From NCBI GenBank assembly GCA_905250115.1, contig CAJNOI010000020.1, forward strand, positions 798,950 to 862,949: a stretch of DNA of 64,000 nucleotides, written 5' to 3'. Source of the DNA: Adineta steineri. Lineage: Eukaryota > Rotifera > Eurotatoria > Adinetida > Adinetidae. This document shows, piece after piece, positions 60,427-64,000 of this stretch (position 1 is its first letter; each line of letters starts with the position of its first letter). A program made the position numbers and the translations under genes. The notes under the pieces are model-generated. The model was given only the letters and a program-made list of their open reading frames with translations. It ran no database searches and was not told the DNA's origin.

Positions 60427-62393
60427 AGAAAGAAAAACTTCTCAACTATCTATTTTATTTATATAGTGCACATTATACTTATATAAAAAGCAGTAATTAT
60501 TTATCAAGTATACTTTTATCATATAGAAAAATAATTTTCTTCAAGTATGTAAATAAGATATCGCTTATATGCTATTAACCATTCTCAGTGAGATACCTGA
60601 AAGAGAATTCATGATTTATATTAAATTATTATTCTCTTCTAATGAATTATTAGTTGAAGATTGTTATTAAAAACTTTTCTTATATTTTGAAGAATGTAAT
60701 TCAAGGAAAATGCTCTCAATTCATTTAAATCTTCTCAGTCTCAGTATATAAAACAAAAAATATCATGAGAACTATATGTTTGCACAATTGATTATCATTG
60801 AAATATTCATTTCCAGATGTTTTCTTCGGAGATTCTTATCCTTAAGAAAAAGTTTACACAAAACATCTGTTTTCTATAATAAAAAAGTGAATAATATCAT
60901 GAATTATGATACATTTTAAATCCTTTCATACTTGAAGATTGAAAGGTAAAAGATGCAAACTGAAACGTGATTTATAACTTCTATACAATTTATTTATTCT
61001 TATTAAATATTACAAGTTTCCTAGCAAAAAATAAGACATCAGTGAATCAATGCTTTTAATAATTTCCGAACATCCGACGGCAGAATCTATTATTAATATA
61101 TTTAAACACGAAAAGAAATCATGTCTAGCGATGAGGACGTCATACACTTTTTAATTATCGTCTTACTATAATAGGATTTTAAAAAGCCAGTAAGTACATT
61201 AGCCGGCGTTGATTACATTTATTATAATATTATTATTATGACAACAAGATCTGAAAATTTTAACCCTATATATTAGTTCTGATTTAAAACAAATCGAATG
61301 ATGTAATGAGTTGTTCAAAATCTTCAAATTGAACGTTTTTTGTCTATCTAATAGGAAGTATTTTGGAATATTTATTTGATAAATATGTCTTATGGCAAGT
61401 AAATAATGAAAGAGATATTCTTTTTTTAGAAGATAAGGAACGTCGTTTTCATATTGTTCAAAGCTATTTTAATGTATATATTAGGAACGTTTTAATTTCA
61501 TTAGCTTTAGTTGTCTATACTTACATTTCAACCCATCGGATATAAAATATTGTCTCTTAAAATAAAACGTATACGATATATAATTGGTTTTTTGTACAAG
61601 TTTGGAAAGATATTTTGATGAGTGAAGTTAAGAAGTTTTCATAGAAGATGAAATATTTTATTTAGATTAATTATTCAGGAAAGAAAACTTCCTGTCATTA
61701 AAGGTATGACTTTTTGAAAATTATGTCTGTTCTACTTCGTTTCCCATCATAATTTGCCCTTATGAACAGTAGGTTGAAAGCTCTGTTTTGTCACGTAGTC
61801 AGCTCTGAAGTGTACCCTAGATTAACATTCAGTAAAAATTCATGGTTCCACTTATATACATTTTTCATAAACCTCGATAGAAAATATTTAACATTAATAA
61901 TGAAGTATAGATCATCGTTGAATTTTAATCTATGTCAATTTATTGTATGTCTACAGCGGCTTACATGTATCTTTAGTAGCAAGTAATTAATAAAGATATA
62001 TAATTTTATAGGATTATAAAATCCAGCGACGCATTTTTATATCCAATGATAATATCTCTTTTATTTTTGTTAAAAAATAATTTATAAAATGCTAATACTT
62101 TCATGTTTATTATTCTATAGATTTGTCAGTCACTGCACATTTACGTTGTCTTTTTTTATCAGACATTCTTAAATTTGCGTGCTTCTGTCAGAGATTATTT
62201 ATCTTATTTTTTAATTATTTCACAACCTGACATATTCCTTTATTTTTTTCCTGCCAGGCTGTTTAAACAATTATATAAACGATCTGTTTCATTACTAGTG
62301 ACAAAGGAAGCGGCTTAAACATAAAGAGTAAGGATAAAATAAAGCATGCGCGTACTTTTCTTTATTGCTACTTATTAATATTATATAAATTTA
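60427..62393. other. intergenic between GPCR paralogues, no supported gene
   Basis: AT-rich spacer of about 2 kb. A 60-codon plus-strand frame at 61363-61545 has mixed composition but no known family and no supporting context. Upstream of copy 2 should lie its promoter. Confidence 0.5.
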
Positions 62394-63467
62394 ATGTCGA
62401 TGTCAAACTCATCTTACGTTTCTACACTTATCCTAAATGCACAGTTATTTTCCAGCTATTCCACATACATAGAATTCGCTATTGGTCTCATTGGAAATAT
62501 TTTCAACATCCTTGTTTTTACTAACACGAAGATTTTTCATCAGAATCGTTGTGCTTTTTATTTGGTTGCCGAGTCTATTTTTGACATTGGACAACTTACT
62601 CAAAACTTTGCCAATACAATTTGGGCACTATTTCTCAACGGAAATGATCCAACTACTGTCTCACTTACTTGGTGTAAATTAAGAAGCATTTTCCCACAAT
62701 GGTATCGACTTATGTTATCTGCAATAGTATGTTTCGCAGCTATTGACCAGTTTCTTTCAACCCATCATCGACCTTATCTACGACAATTAAGTTCATTAAC
62801 AATAGCTCGGTATCAAGTTTACTTTGCTACTGGTTTCTGCCTTCTTCATACTATACCAGCTGCAGTTTTTCTACAAATTTCTCCTATATTTGGCTGTATT
62901 GTATCTAGCATTGGTTTGATAAACTATTACTCTTATGCATTTTATCCAATTATTAATGGTTTATTTCCAATATGTGTATCATCATTATTTAGCATATTAG
63001 CATATCGAAATGTTCGTCATATAGTTCGACGTCAAATTCCTATTAATCGTCGACGACTTGATCAACAATTAACAGCAATTATCTTTGTTCGAGTAATATT
63101 TTATGTGATACTACAACTACCTTTTACTATCTATCGAATCTATTCACTTAATATGAACATTCCTAAAGGAAATACAATCGCATATGCAATCGATCGATGG
63201 ATACAAGCAGTTGTTCTTGTATTAGCCTATTTGAGCCATGCAGTAAGTGTTTATTCATAGTTTTTGAAGAAGACTTGTGATTATGAATACTTTTTTGTTT
63301 AGATAAATTTTTATATATTTTTGTTAACATCATCACGATATCGTCGACAGGTGAGACATTTTATAATGAAAACATATGAAGCGTTGGCAGGATGGTGTTG
63401 TAACGATCACCATCGAGTTCATCCACTTGATGCCACATCATGTCGATCTGGTGCCGAATTTGAATAA
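62394..63467 (+). CDS. class A GPCR, copy 2 (tandem paralogue), 337 aa
   Basis: Exons 62394-63242 and 63303-63467 join in phase 0 to 337 residues. It is very similar to copy 1 from TM1 through TM7. The N terminus (MSMSNSSYVSTLILNAQ) and the C-terminal tail (ending SGAEFE) differ. It keeps DQF in place of DRY, the same Cys pair and INFYIFLL in TM7. In copy 2 the residues after DQFLST are HHRPYLRQ, where copy 1 has NPRLYLRQ. Nucleotide similarity extends across the intron. It is a tandem duplicate whose extracellular N terminus has diverged. Confidence 0.88.
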
Positions 63468-64000
63468 GTAAAATATTTATTAAAAATAGCAACACAAGTT
63501 TCAAAACTATTGGTAATTTTTTTTCGTGTTGTTAAAATTGTAATCGAAACTTCAAACGAACTGTAAAAACTATATAATATTGTTCGAAAAATAAAATATC
63601 TATATGATGTTATTCTATATTCTGGAGAAAAATTCGTCAATTTTATTGTTTTGTCTGCTCGTATGATGCAATCTCGATTCTAGCATAATTCCTAAAATAG
63701 ACAAATACTTTATGATTTAATCAAAATCATCCAGCTGTAATATTATTAGTTAAATATTAATATCAAAGTTAAGTACATTCATGATAAATTATTAAGTTTC
63801 ATGACAGTTTTTAATTCAATTAAGGAAACAAAAATTCCAGGTATTCTATTATCAAAAAATTTTATTTCTCTACTATGTATCACGCAACAATTTTATGTAA
63901 TTTTGATGTAAATACTGTTAAACACACGATTCTATGTTCTATATCAGGACTATTTCTGTTGATGAACAGATGTTACCAATCAGCAAACGATTATTACCTT
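63468..64000. other. 3' flank of GPCR copy 2, no gene seen
   Basis: AT-rich to the end of the window. No supported frame on either strand. Confidence 0.5.

Noticed and set aside
61363-61545. 60-codon plus-strand ORF between the GPCR genes
   Set aside because: No known motif, no splice context and ordinary composition for AT-rich spacer.

Overview
This window looks like nuclear DNA of a bdelloid rotifer, probably Rotaria-like. It is AT-rich, uses the standard genetic code and has many short introns of about 45-70 bases with GT...AG ends. It holds animal genes (synaptojanin, SPARC, eIF5, a Notch-ligand-type protein, class A GPCRs) beside a huge intronless ADP-ribosyltransferase/TPR gene of a type I know from bdelloids. 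The organism assignment is inference from gene content; no rRNA or mitochondrial marker is present.

Layout. 1-6923 (-): synaptojanin, with its 3' end outside the window. 7238-9586 (+): an NHL-like beta-propeller, divergent from synaptojanin. 10440-12115 (-): SPARC/osteonectin. 14587-16013 (+): an EF-hand protein. It converges, 39 bases apart, on a bacterial-type YukJ/DUF2278 gene (16053-16715, -). 17254-18155 (-): a probably acylated helical-repeat protein. 19266-20012 (-): a four-helix membrane protein. It is head to head with a BTB/SPRY gene (21276-22527, +), and two TIR elements fill the promoter gap between them. 24726-42222 (+): the dominant feature, a 17.5 kb gene reading signal peptide, MNNL, DSL, EGF, a second DSL-like module, about 65 EGF-like repeats in all, a C-type-lectin-like domain, a long novel ectodomain, one membrane helix and a cytoplasmic tail. 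42484-42714 (-): a 57-residue membrane protein. 45498-46748 (-): eIF5. 46991-51457 (-): ADP-ribosyltransferase plus TPRs. 51458-57734: a transposon-rich stretch with a broken ART gene, hAT-type elements and a dead hAT transposase. 57735-58508 (-): a second four-helix membrane protein. 59338-60426 and 62394-63467 (+): tandem GPCR paralogues.

The genes do not form a pathway or operon; each appears to be an independent eukaryotic gene. Themes worth following are calcium and cell-surface signalling (SPARC, EF-hand, Notch-ligand-like giant, GPCRs), phosphoinositide turnover (synaptojanin), lineage-specific ART/TPR genes and a possible transferred gene. A varied set of small non-autonomous DNA transposons lies in introns and promoters; several have terminal inverted repeats and target-site duplications that can be read directly.

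Gene models were built by hand by joining exons with consistent phase. Exon edges in synaptojanin and in the giant gene are approximate where stated.
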